DNA of 64,000 bases from contig CAJTZW010000007.1 in assembly GCA_910584305.1 (NCBI GenBank), positions 15,072 through 79,071 on the forward strand. The letters are read 5' to 3'. The stretch comes from an uncultured Bacilli bacterium. Its GTDB lineage: Bacteria > Bacillota_I > Bacilli_A > RF39 > UBA660. Shown in pieces: positions 43,173-53,143 of this stretch. The notes under the pieces are model-generated. The model was not told the DNA's origin. It made no database searches and saw nothing but the letters and a program-made list of their open reading frames with translations. The translations under genes and the position numbers were made by a program. Position 1 is the first letter of the stretch. Every line of letters starts with the position of its first letter.

Positions 43173-43440
43173 GTTTTAAACTCAAATACTTTTGTTTTGT
43201 AGCCTCTCCGCCACGAAGATGCTTCTCTTCCTTATTAGCATCTAGCTTTGCACGAACCTTTCCATACAAATCCAAATCTATATCCTTTAGGCGTTCTGCT
43301 AAATCTTTATGTACAGTTGATTTAGAAAAATTTTCATCTTCAGCTAGACTACGTACTGTTGCTCCTTTACATAAAATAAATTTTTCCCCTAACCTTAATG
43401 CCCTTTGCTCGATTACAACATGATGATTTGTTCTTCCCAT
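43162..43440 (-). CDS. spoIIID: Sporulation transcription factor SpoIIID
   Basis: 92 residues, ATG after AGGAATGTTACA. Family core: EQRALRLGEKFILCKGATVR, SLAEDENFSKSTVHKDLAER and the basic C-terminal HLRGGEATKQKYLSLK. SpoIIID is a sigma-E dependent regulator of mother-cell genes. Here it is between lepA and hemW. Confidence 0.95.
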   Translation of the reverse strand: MGRTNHHVVIEQRALRLGEKFILCKGATVRSLAEDENFSKSTVHKDLAERLKDIDLDLYGKVRAKLDANKEEKHLRGGEATKQKYLSLKQSR

Positions 43441-43491
43441 TGTAACATTCCTTTCTCATACACTAAAATATATGTATGAGAAAAAAATTTA

Positions 43492-45294
43492 TTACGTATC
43501 ATCATCCATACTTAAAACAGATAAGAATGCTTCCTGTGGAATCTCTACATTTCCAACCATCTTCATTCTTTTCTTACCTTCTTTTTGTTTTTCTAATAAT
43601 TTACGCTTTCTAGTAACATCTCCACCATAGCATTTTGCTAGTACATTTTTACGAACCGCTTTAATAGTTTCTCTAGCAATGATTTTGGCACCAATCGATG
43701 CCTGAATTGGAACCTCAAATTGCTGTCTTGGAATCAATTTCTTTAAATTTTCAACAATAATTTTTCCACGATTATAAGCAAAATCTTTATGAACAATTGT
43801 GGACAAAGCATCCACAGGTTCTCCATTTAATAATATATCCATCTTTACTAAATTACTACTTTTATATCCAATCATCTCATAATCAAATGATGCATATCCT
43901 TTGGTTGTAGATTTTAATCGATCAAAAAAGTCATACACGATTTCAGATAAAGGAATTTCATAATGAATATTAACTCTTGTTGGATCCAAATATTCCATAG
44001 AAACATAATTTCCTCTTTTATTTTGACAAAGCTCCATAATTGGGCCAATATAATCACTCGGAACAAAGATATTGGTTAAAATATATGGTTCCTTAATATC
44101 CAAGATTCTTCCTCTATCCGGAAGTTTTACAGGACTATCAATCATAAGATGGCTATGATCAGTTAGTTCCACATCATAAATTACAGAAGGACTGGTCGCA
44201 ATTAAATCAATATTAAATTCTCTTTCTATTCTCTCTTCGATAATCTCCATATGTAAAAGTCCTAAAAAACCTGTTCTAAAGCCAAACCCAAGTGCCTTGG
44301 AAGTTTCTGGAGTAAACTCTAATGCAGCATCATTTAACTTTAACTTTTCAAGAGCCTCTCTTAAATCTGGAAACTTACTAGAATCAATTGGATACAAACC
44401 ACAAAACACCATAGGTTTCATTGGTTTATACCCTGGTAGTGCTTCTGGATTTATGTCACTAGCAAGTACAATGGTATCCCCCACTTTTACATCCTCAATG
44501 CTTTTTATGCTTGCACACAAATACCCAACTTCACCAGTTTCTAAACAATTCTTTTTTACTTCATGTGGAGTATGAACACCAAGTTCTACCACTTCATACA
44601 TAGCACCTGTTGCCATCATACGAATTTTATCCCCTACATGTACACTTCCATTTACAACACGTATAGAAGTAATAATACCTCGATAAGCATCAAAATAACT
44701 ATCAAAAATAAGAGACTGTAAACTTCCCTTTGTAGCACCAGCTGGAGACGGAACCTTTTCTATGATAGTAGCAAGTAGTTCTTCAATTCCAATCCCATTT
44801 TTAGCACTAGTTAATACAATTTCATCCTCTTTAAATCCAAGTGTATCAATGAGGTCTTTTTTGACCTTTTCAGGATCAGCATTTGGAAGATCTATCTTAT
44901 TAATAACAGGTATAATTGTTAGATTATTCTCTAAAGCCAAATATAGATTAGCAAGTGTTTGGGCTTCAATGCCCTGTGCTGCATCCACAACTAAAATCGC
45001 ACCTTCACAAGCAGCCAAACTACGACTTACTTCATAAGAGAAATCAACATGCCCTGGTGTATCAATTAAATGTAATAAGTATTCTTCCCCCTTATATTTG
45101 TAATTTAAACTTACAGCATTTAACTTAATAGTAATTCCACGTTCTCTTTCTATATCCATATTATCAAGAAGTTGATCTTGTTTTTCTCTTTCTGTAATTG
45201 CCCCTGTGACCTCCAAAATACGATCTGCAAGTGTACTTTTTCCATGATCAATATGAGCAATAATAGAAAAATTTCGAATGTTCTCCTGTTTCAT
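43492..45294 (-). CDS. lepA: Elongation factor 4 (LepA)
   Basis: 600 residues, full length, ATG after CATGGTGATGTT. G1 [10 protein letters not shown] (about 13-22), G3 DTPGHVDF, G4 NKIDLP, and the LepA-specific C-terminal domain with [20 protein letters not shown]. It back-translocates or remodels stalled ribosomes. Cluster spoIIP-yqxA-like-lipoprotein-lepA-spoIIID-HTH-hemW follows the Bacillus order with two inserted genes. Confidence 0.98.
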   Translation of the reverse strand: MKQENIRNFSIIAHIDHGKSTLADRILEVTGAITEREKQDQLLDNMDIERERGITIKLNAVSLNYKYKGEEYLLHLIDTPGHVDFSYEVSRSLAACEGAILVVDAAQGIEAQTLANLYLALENNLTIIPVINKIDLPNADPEKVKKDLIDTLGFKEDEIVLTSAKNGIGIEELLATIIEKVPSPAGATKGSLQSLIFDSYFDAYRGIITSIRVVNGSVHVGDKIRMMATGAMYEVVELGVHTPHEVKKNCLETGEVGYLCASIKSIEDVKVGDTIVLASDINPEALPGYKPMKPMVFCGLYPIDSSKFPDLREALEKLKLNDAALEFTPETSKALGFGFRTGFLGLLHMEIIEERIEREFNIDLIATSPSVIYDVELTDHSHLMIDSPVKLPDRGRILDIKEPYILTNIFVPSDYIGPIMELCQNKRGNYVSMEYLDPTRVNIHYEIPLSEIVYDFFDRLKSTTKGYASFDYEMIGYKSSNLVKMDILLNGEPVDALSTIVHKDFAYNRGKIIVENLKKLIPRQQFEVPIQASIGAKIIARETIKAVRKNVLAKCYGGDVTRKRKLLEKQKEGKKRMKMVGNVEIPQEAFLSVLSMDDDT

Positions 45295-45322
45295 AACATC
45301 ACCATGTTCCTATTATACCATT

Positions 45323-45354
45323 AAAAAAGAGTATTTTATACAAAATATTCTTTT
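45323..45354 (-). terminator. Probable terminator after the lipoprotein gene
   Basis: Imperfect stem AAGAATATTTT / AAAATACTCTT with a 4-base loop and T tail on the minus strand, between the lipoprotein gene and lepA. Confidence 0.6.
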
Positions 45355-46045
45355 ATTTAATTTTACGAAATACATTTTTCTCTTGGTATGCCATATAAAA
45401 ATCAGATACATCATACAAAGGAAGTGGGAATCCATTTTCCTGTAGACATTCTAAAACATCATCACCATAAAATGTCCTAACGAAATCCGCATCACTGTCA
45501 CTCCAAGACGAATATTTCTGTGTAGTATATCCAATCGGCTCAATATTATTTGCAGAAATATAATCCCAAACATTATCTAATACGATAAAATTATCTTCTA
45601 CCAATTTACTACCTGTAAATAAATCTAAGTCAAATAAATAGTTTACTAAAAGTAGTTCTCTTTCTTCTGTAGCAGCAATAATATAATCACTTCCTACCTG
45701 TACATATTCACTATCATTCAATTTGATTGTTAAAATAGCAGGATTCTCTCCATTATTTGTATTCACTTCAATAATCTTTAAATCCTCTTGTGTTAAACGC
45801 TTGCTAGAACCTATTTCCTGTAAATAAGAATTATAATTCATTAAAATTTTACTAGTTTGCAACAAATTATTAGAAATATCAACAATTAATTTTTTTGATT
45901 CATTAAATTCATCAAAATCATTTTGTTCATTTTTGATTTTCTGTATATCTGATGTATCATTTTGTTTCTTACAACTAACTAAGCCGTTACTAGCAATTAG
46001 GCTTGAGATACATACTAGTGCGATTTTCTTTTTTAATTTATTCAT
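45353..46045 (-). CDS. Lipoprotein of unknown function
   Basis: 230 residues, ATG after GGGGGAATTTTGCA. Signal peptide with lipobox GLVSC (about residues 21-25), then a charged helix (QKIKNEQNDFDEFNESKKL) and a mixed domain with EYVQVGSDYIIAATEERE. Secreted and lipid-anchored. It is inserted between the yqxA-like gene and lepA. Confidence 0.7.
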   Translation of the reverse strand: MNKLKKKIALVCISSLIASNGLVSCKKQNDTSDIQKIKNEQNDFDEFNESKKLIVDISNNLLQTSKILMNYNSYLQEIGSSKRLTQEDLKIIEVNTNNGENPAILTIKLNDSEYVQVGSDYIIAATEERELLLVNYLFDLDLFTGSKLVEDNFIVLDNVWDYISANNIEPIGYTTQKYSSWSDSDADFVRTFYGDDVLECLQENGFPLPLYDVSDFYMAYQEKNVFRKIK

Positions 46046-46168
46046 TGCAAAATTCCCCCAAACACACGTAATATACTATAAATATTCTAAAAATGCAAAT
46101 TGTCAACAATATTTTGAATATATAAATATCAAAAATCTATTTATTCTTCCCTAGACTCTTTTATCATT

Positions 46169-46513
46169 TTATGTTCCAAGTAACTTACCAATAAACTTAA
46201 ATGTCGATTCAATTCCTGATTGGACAAAACTTTCTAAATGAGTAGAAAAACTATTCCCCAATTTAGAAAGATTATTCTGGTAACTAGGAGTATCCTTAAC
46301 AATATAATTTTTAATATCTACCTCTTTACCATCTGCGACATCCTGTTCAAATTCACGAATTTTCTCTTCTGTTAGAACCATTTTGTTATGTTGCTCAAAT
46401 TCATAATACCCAGTAGCAGAGGAAACATAAATCGCCAAAAAAGCTATAAATAAGGCAAGTAAAATTCTACTAAATATTTTATTACACAATTTCTTCTTAT
46501 CTTCAGTTTTCAT
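46169..46513 (-). CDS. YqxA-position small membrane protein downstream of spoIIP
   Basis: 114 residues from ATG at 46511-46513 after GGGTGATGGTA, overlapping the spoIIP stop. One N-terminal membrane helix (about 17-36) and a soluble helical tail with NYIVKDTPSYQNNLSKLGN. In Bacillus yqxA lies at this place between spoIIP and lepA and also has one helix. Sequence similarity is not obvious, so the link is positional. Confidence 0.6.
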   Translation of the reverse strand: MKTEDKKKLCNKIFSRILLALFIAFLAIYVSSATGYYEFEQHNKMVLTEEKIREFEQDVADGKEVDIKNYIVKDTPSYQNNLSKLGNSFSTHLESFVQSGIESTFKFIGKLLGT

Positions 46514-47528
46514 TACCATCACCCAAATATTCAGAGATTATAATAGAAAGTACATCAATTGTATTCATAACTTCTTCAATACTATTTTCCATACCACCAC
46601 ATTCAATTAAAATTACATGATCTGCAACATCCTGATTATAAATGCCATTGACCCCCGCACCTGTTTTCTTAATAACCCCTCTACTAAGTCCTGGGTATTT
46701 TGCTTTAATCATATCATTTAATGTATTAGCAAGTGTTAAATTGGGTTCATAATTTTCATAATCAAGCCCAACTACAAATAATACTTTCGCATAACTTTTA
46801 CCATTAATCTGGGCAGTAGAAAGTTCTTTGCCAATCGCATCCCTATGCAAGTCAATTAACAAATCCAGGCTATCATATTTATTAACCGTATCTAACATAT
46901 AAAACCGACTTGCTTTATAACTACTCGCATAATCCCATCCATTGATTGCTAAAAAGTCTGTAATATTAGAAGTTTCTACCATAGTACTAATTCCTAATTT
47001 ATTTAATTTTTCTTTAAACAAATAAGAAGCCATCATAACATTCGGAGTAATATTATACGCTTCAAAATTCGTAGCACTATATGCTTCCAACTGATGGGTA
47101 TTATAGATATAAACTCTAGGATTATTTATATCAACAGGATTGGGATCCTGAATATAGTTGCTTAAATCAAGATCTAAATCTTCTCCTTCACTCGCATCAT
47201 GATAAACAAGAGTCGTACTTCCTTCTCCTTTTTCATATCCAAATACGCTTTCCAACATATCCGTCGGTTTTTGTAAGTTGACATTCGATATCCATAATAA
47301 AAATCGATTAAATAAATTATGATTACTTTTTTCGTATAAAATATGGTGGTTTGAATCCTGTAATAATCTTTCAATAAATTCCTGATTAGAATTTGCAAGT
47401 TGGAATTTCAAAAAGAATCCAGTAACAATAGAATACAAAAGATATATACTAGCAACAACGAATACGAACTTTAGAAGTCCTAATTTTTTTCTTTTCTTAG
47501 CCACAAATTTTTTTCTATGCCTTACCAT
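46503..47528 (-). CDS. spoIIP: Stage II sporulation protein P (SpoIIP)
   Basis: 341 residues, ATG after TAGGTGATTAT. Basic N-terminus, one membrane helix (about 17-40), linker, and the amidase/endopeptidase domain with VYIYNTHQLEAY, LLIDLHRDAIGK and VILIECGG. It degrades septal peptidoglycan during engulfment with SpoIID and SpoIIM. It has the zinc-binding pattern of amidase_3-like enzymes. Confidence 0.95.
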   Translation of the reverse strand: MVRHRKKFVAKKRKKLGLLKFVFVVASIYLLYSIVTGFFLKFQLANSNQEFIERLLQDSNHHILYEKSNHNLFNRFLLWISNVNLQKPTDMLESVFGYEKGEGSTTLVYHDASEGEDLDLDLSNYIQDPNPVDINNPRVYIYNTHQLEAYSATNFEAYNITPNVMMASYLFKEKLNKLGISTMVETSNITDFLAINGWDYASSYKASRFYMLDTVNKYDSLDLLIDLHRDAIGKELSTAQINGKSYAKVLFVVGLDYENYEPNLTLANTLNDMIKAKYPGLSRGVIKKTGAGVNGIYNQDVADHVILIECGGMENSIEEVMNTIDVLSIIISEYLGDGNEN

Positions 47529-47588
47529 ATAATCACCTACTTATTTACAGTATATAGAAACAAAATAGAAAAAAATGTCAAAAAGAAA

Positions 47589-47616
47589 AAAAAATAATAG
47601 TTTTCTCTATTATTTT
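47589..47616 (-). terminator. Rho-independent terminator of rpsU-yqeY
   Basis: An 11-bp stem AAAAATAATAG / CTATTATTTTT and a T-rich tail, overlapping the yqeY stop. Confidence 0.75.
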
Positions 47617-48053
47617 TCATTCAACCTATTTTTTACCAATTTACTAACCTCTGCCATATCAGCCTTTCCCTTTAATAATGGTGTTAACTTCCCCATAATA
47701 CGTCCCATATCAGACATAGCGGTCGGATGGACCTCATTAAATACTGTAGAAACTAATGTAGAAATTTCCTCCTCTGATAACTGTTCTGGCATATATTTTT
47801 CTAATATCTGAATTTCTGCCTCTGTTTTTTCTATTAAATCATTACGATTTCCCTTTTGAAACTCAACAATTGATTCTTTTCTTGTCTTAATCTGCTTTCC
47901 AATGATAGCAATTACTTCATCATCACTAAGTTCATGCTTCACATTTAACTCTTCCATTTGAATAGCACCCTTCACCATTCGAATCACCATCAGCTCATCC
48001 TTCTTCTGAGATTTCATCGCCTCTTTTAGATCATTCAAAATTCTTTCCCTCAT
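47610..48053 (-). CDS. yqeY: YqeY/GatB-like domain protein
   Basis: 147 residues, ATG after AGGAGGAATTTTAT. YqeY family: NDLKEAMKSQKKDELMVIRM, KQIKTRKESIVEFQKGNR, MPEQLSEEEI and DMGRIMGKLTP. Related to the GatB tRNA-binding tail but lacking an amidotransferase part. In Bacillus it also follows rpsU. Function unclear. Confidence 0.93.
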   Translation of the reverse strand: MRERILNDLKEAMKSQKKDELMVIRMVKGAIQMEELNVKHELSDDEVIAIIGKQIKTRKESIVEFQKGNRNDLIEKTEAEIQILEKYMPEQLSEEEISTLVSTVFNEVHPTAMSDMGRIMGKLTPLLKGKADMAEVSKLVKNRLNEK

Positions 48054-48073
48054 ATAAAATTCCTCCTATGTTA

Positions 48074-48093
48074 TAAAAGAGCCATACGGCTCT
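48074..48093 (-). terminator. Terminator between rpsU and yqeY
   Basis: Stem AGAGCC / GGCTCT with 4-base loop and TTTTAT tail on the minus strand. It may reduce yqeY expression relative to rpsU. Confidence 0.7.
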
Positions 48094-48097
48094 CTTA

Positions 48098-48301
48098 CTA
48101 ATAATTATTACGATTATTACGATTTCTCTTGTGACTATTTTTAATAGCTTCCGCTTTTTCCTTTCTTCTCTTTGCACCAGGTTTTAAATAACCTTCTTGT
48201 CTTTCACGAACTTTTTTTGAGGAACCATCTTTTGCATTTCTTTGTTTTAATGTTTTTAAGGCACCATCTACATTTCCGTTTTTTACAACTACTGTAGCCA
48301 T
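48098..48301 (-). CDS. rpsU: 30S ribosomal protein S21
   Basis: 67 residues from ATG at 48299-48301 after AAGGGAGGGATTATCA. S21 pattern VVVKNGNVDGALKTLKQRN and the basic tail (RRKEKAEAIKNSHKRNR). Located upstream of yqeY, as in Bacillus. Confidence 0.95.
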   Translation of the reverse strand: MATVVVKNGNVDGALKTLKQRNAKDGSSKKVRERQEGYLKPGAKRRKEKAEAIKNSHKRNRNNRNNY

Positions 48302-48332
48302 TGATAATCCCTCCCTTCTTACAAACACTGAT

Positions 48333-48361
48333 ATTATATCATTGTTTGCTTTTTATTTCAA
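48333..48361 (-). promoter_or_regulatory. Promoter of rpsU
   Basis: Minus-strand TTGAAA (48356-48361), 17-base spacer, TATAAT (48333-48338). Confidence 0.7.
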
Positions 48362-48364
48362 GCT

Positions 48365-50977
48365 TTATTTGACTTTCTTTTGCTTTTTATGCTCAAAAGA
48401 CAAATACACTCCTGTCAAAATAATTCCAATACTACAAACCAAAAGTCCTGTCTTTATTCCTGGTGTTTGATACACAAGTTCTACCTCATGTTCACCTTCT
48501 TTTAAAGAAACACCTATAAATGCATCATACAAACACTCATAACTAGTTTCAACACCATCTACATATACAGTCCATCCTTTTTCATATGGAATTGTAAACA
48601 GAAGAATTGGCTTATCTTTTGTGGATACGACCTTACCCTTAATAGAAGTTGCTGTAACACGTTCAACATCAAAAGAATACTGATTCAATTCTTCTAAGGA
48701 AGCATAAATCTCATCTATATTTTCTTTATAAAAATATACTACACCTAAACGTTTCTCTTCATCTTTCACTTCATCACCATATTTAGCCTCAAGTTTTATA
48801 GTAACTTCTTCTCCAGGATATTCGTTATTAAGGGCAAATATTGAGCTATGATAATATTGGGAACTTTCAACTGGTGAATCATTTACATATATATTCAAAG
48901 TATCAGGTGAATCATAATACATAATGGATAAATAAACTCGGCTCCCATCTGATGGCATAATCACTTTATATTGATAAGATTCCTGATCTTTTATATCAAT
49001 CAGACTATAGTATGTTCTAGAGCTACCTAGCATTGAATTTACAATAGATTGACTAACTTCTAAATAGCTAACATTTTGAACATCACTTCCATATGAATCC
49101 CAATCACTATCAACCATATACCCGACTGAAAGCGAATGAGAATTCTTACAAATATGAACATCCGCCTGCGTTAAGCCATATAAGTAGCCAGACATAGCCG
49201 AATATTTAAAAGAATCAATTTGTTCATACCCAGTCCCACAACTGGATTTAGTTAGATAATATTTTACGCCCAAAATAGAGTCCATAAGTATATGATCATT
49301 AGAAGAAACAATGGAACTAATTTCATTGGCAAAATAACCATTCAATTTCAAAAAATTCAATGATGACACATTATTGGTTGATAAGAAAGATTCTATACCA
49401 TTGTAATTAAAAAGTAACCCGACATTAGAAGTAAAATAATCTTGCTGATTCATGCGATAAAAATCATCCGAGCCACTTTTATACTTATCTATATTGCTTC
49501 CATATATCTCAATATAATCAGAATACTCTTTGGATGTAGTTCCAAAATACGAATGCAAAGAATAATATACATTAAAAATTAGTTCTCCTATAACGAGCAA
49601 AAGTACAAGTACCATTAAATCTTTCCTATTTTTTTCACAATTTTTAGTATTTCCTAAATACTTAAGAATAAATAAATATAAGAATATAAGTCCAATTGAA
49701 ATATACATAGGTATCAAATTATCTACATATGTAGAATATATGAACATCCCATTCATAAGTAGCATATAAACAAAGCCAAATATATAATAATGTTTTGTTT
49801 TAATCGCATCAATACATAGGAAAGAACGGCATGCCATATAAATAAAATAAAACATAAATAAGAACATAAAGCGATAATTTAACCCATTTGGAAACGCAAA
49901 GCCATGCCATATATAATTTATATATTTAATACTATAACTTAAAATAAAAAATACAATCATGCCGAAAGAAAACATCTTTTCTTTTTTTGGTATATTTTTA
50001 TTTACAAAATAGAAATATATAAGTGGTAAACAGATGAGTCCAAAATATAAATTAATTGACTGATATTCAAGAATATCAGCTGCACTATAAGAACCGATGA
50101 GTGTTCGATAGATAAGTTGCCAATAATCATAAACATTATGAACAGTTGATAACGTAGCACCACCTTGGTAATTTCCAAGAGCCCTAGCAGTACCATTTAA
50201 ATCCACAAGCATTGGAATTAACACAACCATACTAATGACTCCACTTAAAATAGAAGAAATTGCAAATCGGAGGAATAAAGAAAAGAAATCTTTTTTATTT
50301 TTATATTTTCCTTGCATAATGACTTCATATAGAAAATAAATGCAACAAAAAATACACAACATATACCCCATATAATAATTCATCATAATACTAAGAGCTA
50401 AACACAAAATATACATAAAAGAAGATTTGCCTTCTACAAGCCTTTTAATTCCTAAAAAAACTAATGGTGCCATATATATAGCATCTAACCACATAACACA
50501 AAAATAGAAATTAACAACATAAGCACTAGCAACATAACAAGTACTAAATAATACTAGTTTAATACTTTTCATTTTAAATGTATAACTTAAAAATATATAC
50601 ATACAAAGACCAGCAAGTCCCATTTTTAATATAATAATACCCAATATCATAAAAGGAATATTACTTTGTGATACAAATACAATTAGTAAATTTAAAGGGC
50701 TGAGCAAATAATATGCAATAGTACTTGCCATATTACCCCCAAGACCTTTAGAAAAACTATATATAAAGGATGCGTCTCCCTTTAGGACATTTTGTAAGTA
50801 CGTAAATAAATTGATATACTGTGCTTGTAAATCCCCATATGTAGGAACCAAATTTCCAGTAGACTTAAACCGTAAACAAGTATAGAATCCTATAATTGCA
50901 ATTAAAACAGGAATCAAAAAGGCTAACAAATATAATATAATTTTTTTCTCTTTAATTTTTGTACAAAAATACTTCAT
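48365..50977 (-). CDS. YfhO family membrane glycosyltransferase-like protein
   Basis: 870 residues, ATG after AGGTGAAAATAA. About 12-13 membrane segments with large loops; the family pattern TYGDLQAQYINLFTYLQNVL near the start, GLGGNMASTIAYYLLSPLN, and LPIYFYFVNK-like LICLPLIYFYF. The C-terminal extracytoplasmic domain ends in YEKGWTVYVDGVETSYE and a final helix. YfhO proteins are GT-C-like and some attach sugars to lipoteichoic acid. Exact substrate unknown. Confidence 0.85.
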   Translation of the reverse strand: MKYFCTKIKEKKIILYLLAFLIPVLIAIIGFYTCLRFKSTGNLVPTYGDLQAQYINLFTYLQNVLKGDASFIYSFSKGLGGNMASTIAYYLLSPLNLLIVFVSQSNIPFMILGIIILKMGLAGLCMYIFLSYTFKMKSIKLVLFSTCYVASAYVVNFYFCVMWLDAIYMAPLVFLGIKRLVEGKSSFMYILCLALSIMMNYYMGYMLCIFCCIYFLYEVIMQGKYKNKKDFFSLFLRFAISSILSGVISMVVLIPMLVDLNGTARALGNYQGGATLSTVHNVYDYWQLIYRTLIGSYSAADILEYQSINLYFGLICLPLIYFYFVNKNIPKKEKMFSFGMIVFFILSYSIKYINYIWHGFAFPNGLNYRFMFLFMFYFIYMACRSFLCIDAIKTKHYYIFGFVYMLLMNGMFIYSTYVDNLIPMYISIGLIFLYLFILKYLGNTKNCEKNRKDLMVLVLLLVIGELIFNVYYSLHSYFGTTSKEYSDYIEIYGSNIDKYKSGSDDFYRMNQQDYFTSNVGLLFNYNGIESFLSTNNVSSLNFLKLNGYFANEISSIVSSNDHILMDSILGVKYYLTKSSCGTGYEQIDSFKYSAMSGYLYGLTQADVHICKNSHSLSVGYMVDSDWDSYGSDVQNVSYLEVSQSIVNSMLGSSRTYYSLIDIKDQESYQYKVIMPSDGSRVYLSIMYYDSPDTLNIYVNDSPVESSQYYHSSIFALNNEYPGEEVTIKLEAKYGDEVKDEEKRLGVVYFYKENIDEIYASLEELNQYSFDVERVTATSIKGKVVSTKDKPILLFTIPYEKGWTVYVDGVETSYECLYDAFIGVSLKEGEHEVELVYQTPGIKTGLLVCSIGIILTGVYLSFEHKKQKKVK

Positions 50978-51025
50978 TTATTTTCACCTAATTCTATAGT
51001 ACTTTAAATGAACAAAAAAAGCAAC

Positions 51026-51049
51026 AAAAAAAGTCCTTCGGACTTTTTT
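51026..51049. terminator. Strong bidirectional terminator of the small prepilin gene
   Basis: AAAAAAAGTCC TTC GGACTTTTTT, directly after the gene stop at 51048. Confidence 0.85.
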
Positions 51050-51413
51050 ATGGATTTGTTACAGTAGCTACTGTACCATCATAAGCGATAGTATAACCTT
51101 TGATAACAAGAGTACCACTTTGAATAACACCATTTTCTAGATTTAATGTTACAGAAGTAGGAGCATCACCTTTTACTTTAGCAAAATCAACATCTGTAAT
51201 TAATGTAGGTGCATTATTACTACCATTCATCATATTAAGTGCAATCTTTGTTTCTACTTCTTTAATATAAGTATACGCACTTGATTGTGCAGCTCCCTTT
51301 CTTGCATCGTCAATAGTATTTAATACCATTGGTGTTGCAATTAATGCAATAATCGCTAAAATAACGATAACGGCTAATAATTCAATTAATGTAAAACCTT
51401 TGTTACTTCTCAT
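51048..51413 (-). CDS. Small type IV prepilin-like protein (ComGC/major pilin class)
   Basis: 121 residues, ATG after a perfect AAAGGAGGATTTTAC. Prepilin site NKG/FTLIELLAVIVILAI and hydrophobic helix, then a pilin helix (DARKGAAQSSAYTYIKEVET) and a small beta part. The size fits a major pilin or ComGC. Promoter, SD and terminator are all strong, suggesting high expression. It stands alone, with no pilus machinery within the window, and could be the main subunit to which the larger prepilins here belong. Confidence 0.85.
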   Translation of the reverse strand: MRSNKGFTLIELLAVIVILAIIALIATPMVLNTIDDARKGAAQSSAYTYIKEVETKIALNMMNGSNNAPTLITDVDFAKVKGDAPTSVTLNLENGVIQSGTLVIKGYTIAYDGTVATVTNP

Positions 51414-51443
51414 GTAAAATCCTCCTTTATTATTTACAGTATA

Positions 51444-51472
51444 AATATATCACATTACAGACTACTAGTCAA
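51444..51472 (-). promoter_or_regulatory. Strong promoter of the small prepilin gene
   Basis: Minus-strand TTGACT (51467-51472), 17-base spacer, TATATT (51444-51449). Confidence 0.75.
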
Positions 51473-51558
51473 TCATATTTCAAAAAAATTGTCGAAATAA
51501 AATGTCTAATAATGTAACTTTTCTTTTATAGTATTTTCCAAATTATTTAAAATATACA

Positions 51559-51590
51559 CAAAAAAAGAATAGTACAACTATTTCTTTTTC
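51559..51590 (-). terminator. Terminator of the ABC-F gene
   Basis: Imperfect stem AAAAAGAAATAG / CTATTCTTTTT with 5-base loop and T tail, overlapping the stop at 51578. Confidence 0.65.
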
Positions 51591-53077
51591 ATTATACCCT
51601 CTTTACTTAAAATATATAATTCATCAATCACTTCATCCATATATTTACGGTCATGGGATACACTAATGATTGTTCCTTTAAATTCTTTTAAAACTTTTCT
51701 TATCACAGGGTTAGAAAGCGGACTCACATTTCTAGTTGGTTCATCTAGTAATAAAACGTCACATCCATCAAAAGCAAACTTCATTAAAAATAATTTAGCC
51801 TTTGTTCCATTACTTAAATCTTTAATCTTTCCTTCCATTTCATCCCTTGTAAAATTCATATTACCCAAATACATTCTTACTTTTGTAAGAGTTTCTTTAT
51901 CCTTAGTACTAAAAAAATCCAATACATTATCATACTGAGCTAATATGTCCTCATAAAATTGTGGCATATAACCAACATGTATATCTGTTCTTGTTTTTAA
52001 TTGCTCATAAATTTGCTTTAATAAAGTTGTTTTTCCAACTCCATTTTTTCCTATAATACACAAATGAATGTTACCAATTATATCCAATTTGATATTTTTT
52101 GACAAAACTTTTCCATGCATACACAACTCTTTAATATCTAATCGTATAATCACCTTACTACTAGGAATTGTAACATTTTCAAAAAAGAAGTGAATACTTT
52201 CTTCTATATCTGGCATTTCAGTAAGTTCAGCATTATTTAATTTTCTTTCTTGAGATTTTAAAGAATGCATCTTCTTTTTTAAAACCTGTGCACCATGTGG
52301 ATCCTTCCTAGAAATTGTATTTTGCTTGTATGCAACTTTCTGCATTACTCGTGTTAATTTCTCTTGTTGTTTATTAAATTCTCTTCTTTCAGATTTAGAT
52401 ATCTGTACTTGATGTTCAATAGACCGTAATCGATTCTCTACATAACTATCATAACCCATTCGTAAAAGTGTATGCCTACATTCTGTCTTTTTCTTGATTT
52501 GCTCTATGTGTAAAATCATATTAGCTGTGCGAGATAATAGTGTCTCATCATGGGAAACATATATAATTGGTTTATCAATTGTATTCATAAAGTTTTCCAA
52601 CCACTCTAATGTCTCTATATCCAAATCATTTGTAGGTTCATCCAATAACAAAATATCATATTTATCTAATAAAAGTTTTACGATACTAACTTTAACCCTT
52701 TCTCCTCCGGATAAAGTATGCATAACCTGTTCTAGTATCGTATCATCAATTTTTAAAGTTTCAAAATAGCCATACAACTCATGTATCTTGTCATAATACG
52801 CAAAATCATCTTTAAACAAAAAATCATATACTTTTTTGTGCAAATTTTCTTCACTAACTGACTGTTCTAAATAACCAACTGTATGACCTTTAAAATCAAT
52901 TGTCCCAGTGATAGTAGCATATTCACATATTCCTAGTAATGCTTTTAGTAAAGTTGATTTACCATTTCCCTCTTCACCTATAACGGCAAGCTTATCCCCT
53001 TTATTTAAATGCAGTGTTAATGATTGAATTAAATATCTATTAGATAACATGATATCTACATTTTTAACTTCTAACAT
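51578..53077 (-). CDS. ABC-F protein, probable ribosomal protection (antibiotic resistance) type
   Basis: 499 residues, ATG after AGGAGGCATAAT. Two ABC domains: Walker A GEEGNGKSTLL and GKNGVGKTTLL, signatures LSGGERVKVS and LSNGTKAKLF, Walker B ILLLDEPTNDLD and VLLLDEPTRNVSP; no membrane segments. The interdomain linker (about 195-290) is charged and long enough to reach the peptidyl transferase centre, as in Vga/Lsa/Msr-type ARE proteins. Second signature and Walker B are less canonical, as in that subgroup. The attenuator upstream supports drug-inducible regulation. I do not assign the drug. Confidence 0.88.
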   Translation of the reverse strand: MLEVKNVDIMLSNRYLIQSLTLHLNKGDKLAVIGEEGNGKSTLLKALLGICEYATITGTIDFKGHTVGYLEQSVSEENLHKKVYDFLFKDDFAYYDKIHELYGYFETLKIDDTILEQVMHTLSGGERVKVSIVKLLLDKYDILLLDEPTNDLDIETLEWLENFMNTIDKPIIYVSHDETLLSRTANMILHIEQIKKKTECRHTLLRMGYDSYVENRLRSIEHQVQISKSERREFNKQQEKLTRVMQKVAYKQNTISRKDPHGAQVLKKKMHSLKSQERKLNNAELTEMPDIEESIHFFFENVTIPSSKVIIRLDIKELCMHGKVLSKNIKLDIIGNIHLCIIGKNGVGKTTLLKQIYEQLKTRTDIHVGYMPQFYEDILAQYDNVLDFFSTKDKETLTKVRMYLGNMNFTRDEMEGKIKDLSNGTKAKLFLMKFAFDGCDVLLLDEPTRNVSPLSNPVIRKVLKEFKGTIISVSHDRKYMDEVIDELYILSKEGIMKKK

Positions 53078-53078
53078 A

Positions 53079-53138
53079 TTATGCCTCCTAATACTATGGC
53101 ATAATCAAAGTTTATGCCTAACTTATTTAACTAAACTT
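53079..53138 (-). promoter_or_regulatory. Four-segment translational attenuator of the ABC-F gene
   Basis: On the sense strand four complementary pieces occur in order: A AAGTTTA (53132-53138, inside the leader ORF), B TAAACTT (53108-53114), overlapping with C GGCATAA (53112-53118), D TTATGCC (53098-53104), and E GGCATAA (53079-53085), whose GG is the end of the SD AGGAGG. A:B plus D:E hides the SD; a ribosome stalled on A frees B/C to pair with D and opens E. This is the ermC-type layout. Confidence 0.7.
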
Positions 53139-53143
53139 CTCAT
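53123..53143 (-). CDS. Six-residue leader peptide MRSLVK
   Basis: ATG at 53141-53143 with GGAGGTGGAAAG upstream, an excellent SD for a six-codon frame ending in TAA at 53123. Its codons overlap segment A of the attenuator, so stalling on it would change the RNA fold. Leader peptides like this control erm and several ABC-F genes. Confidence 0.65.
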   Translation of the reverse strand: MRSLVK

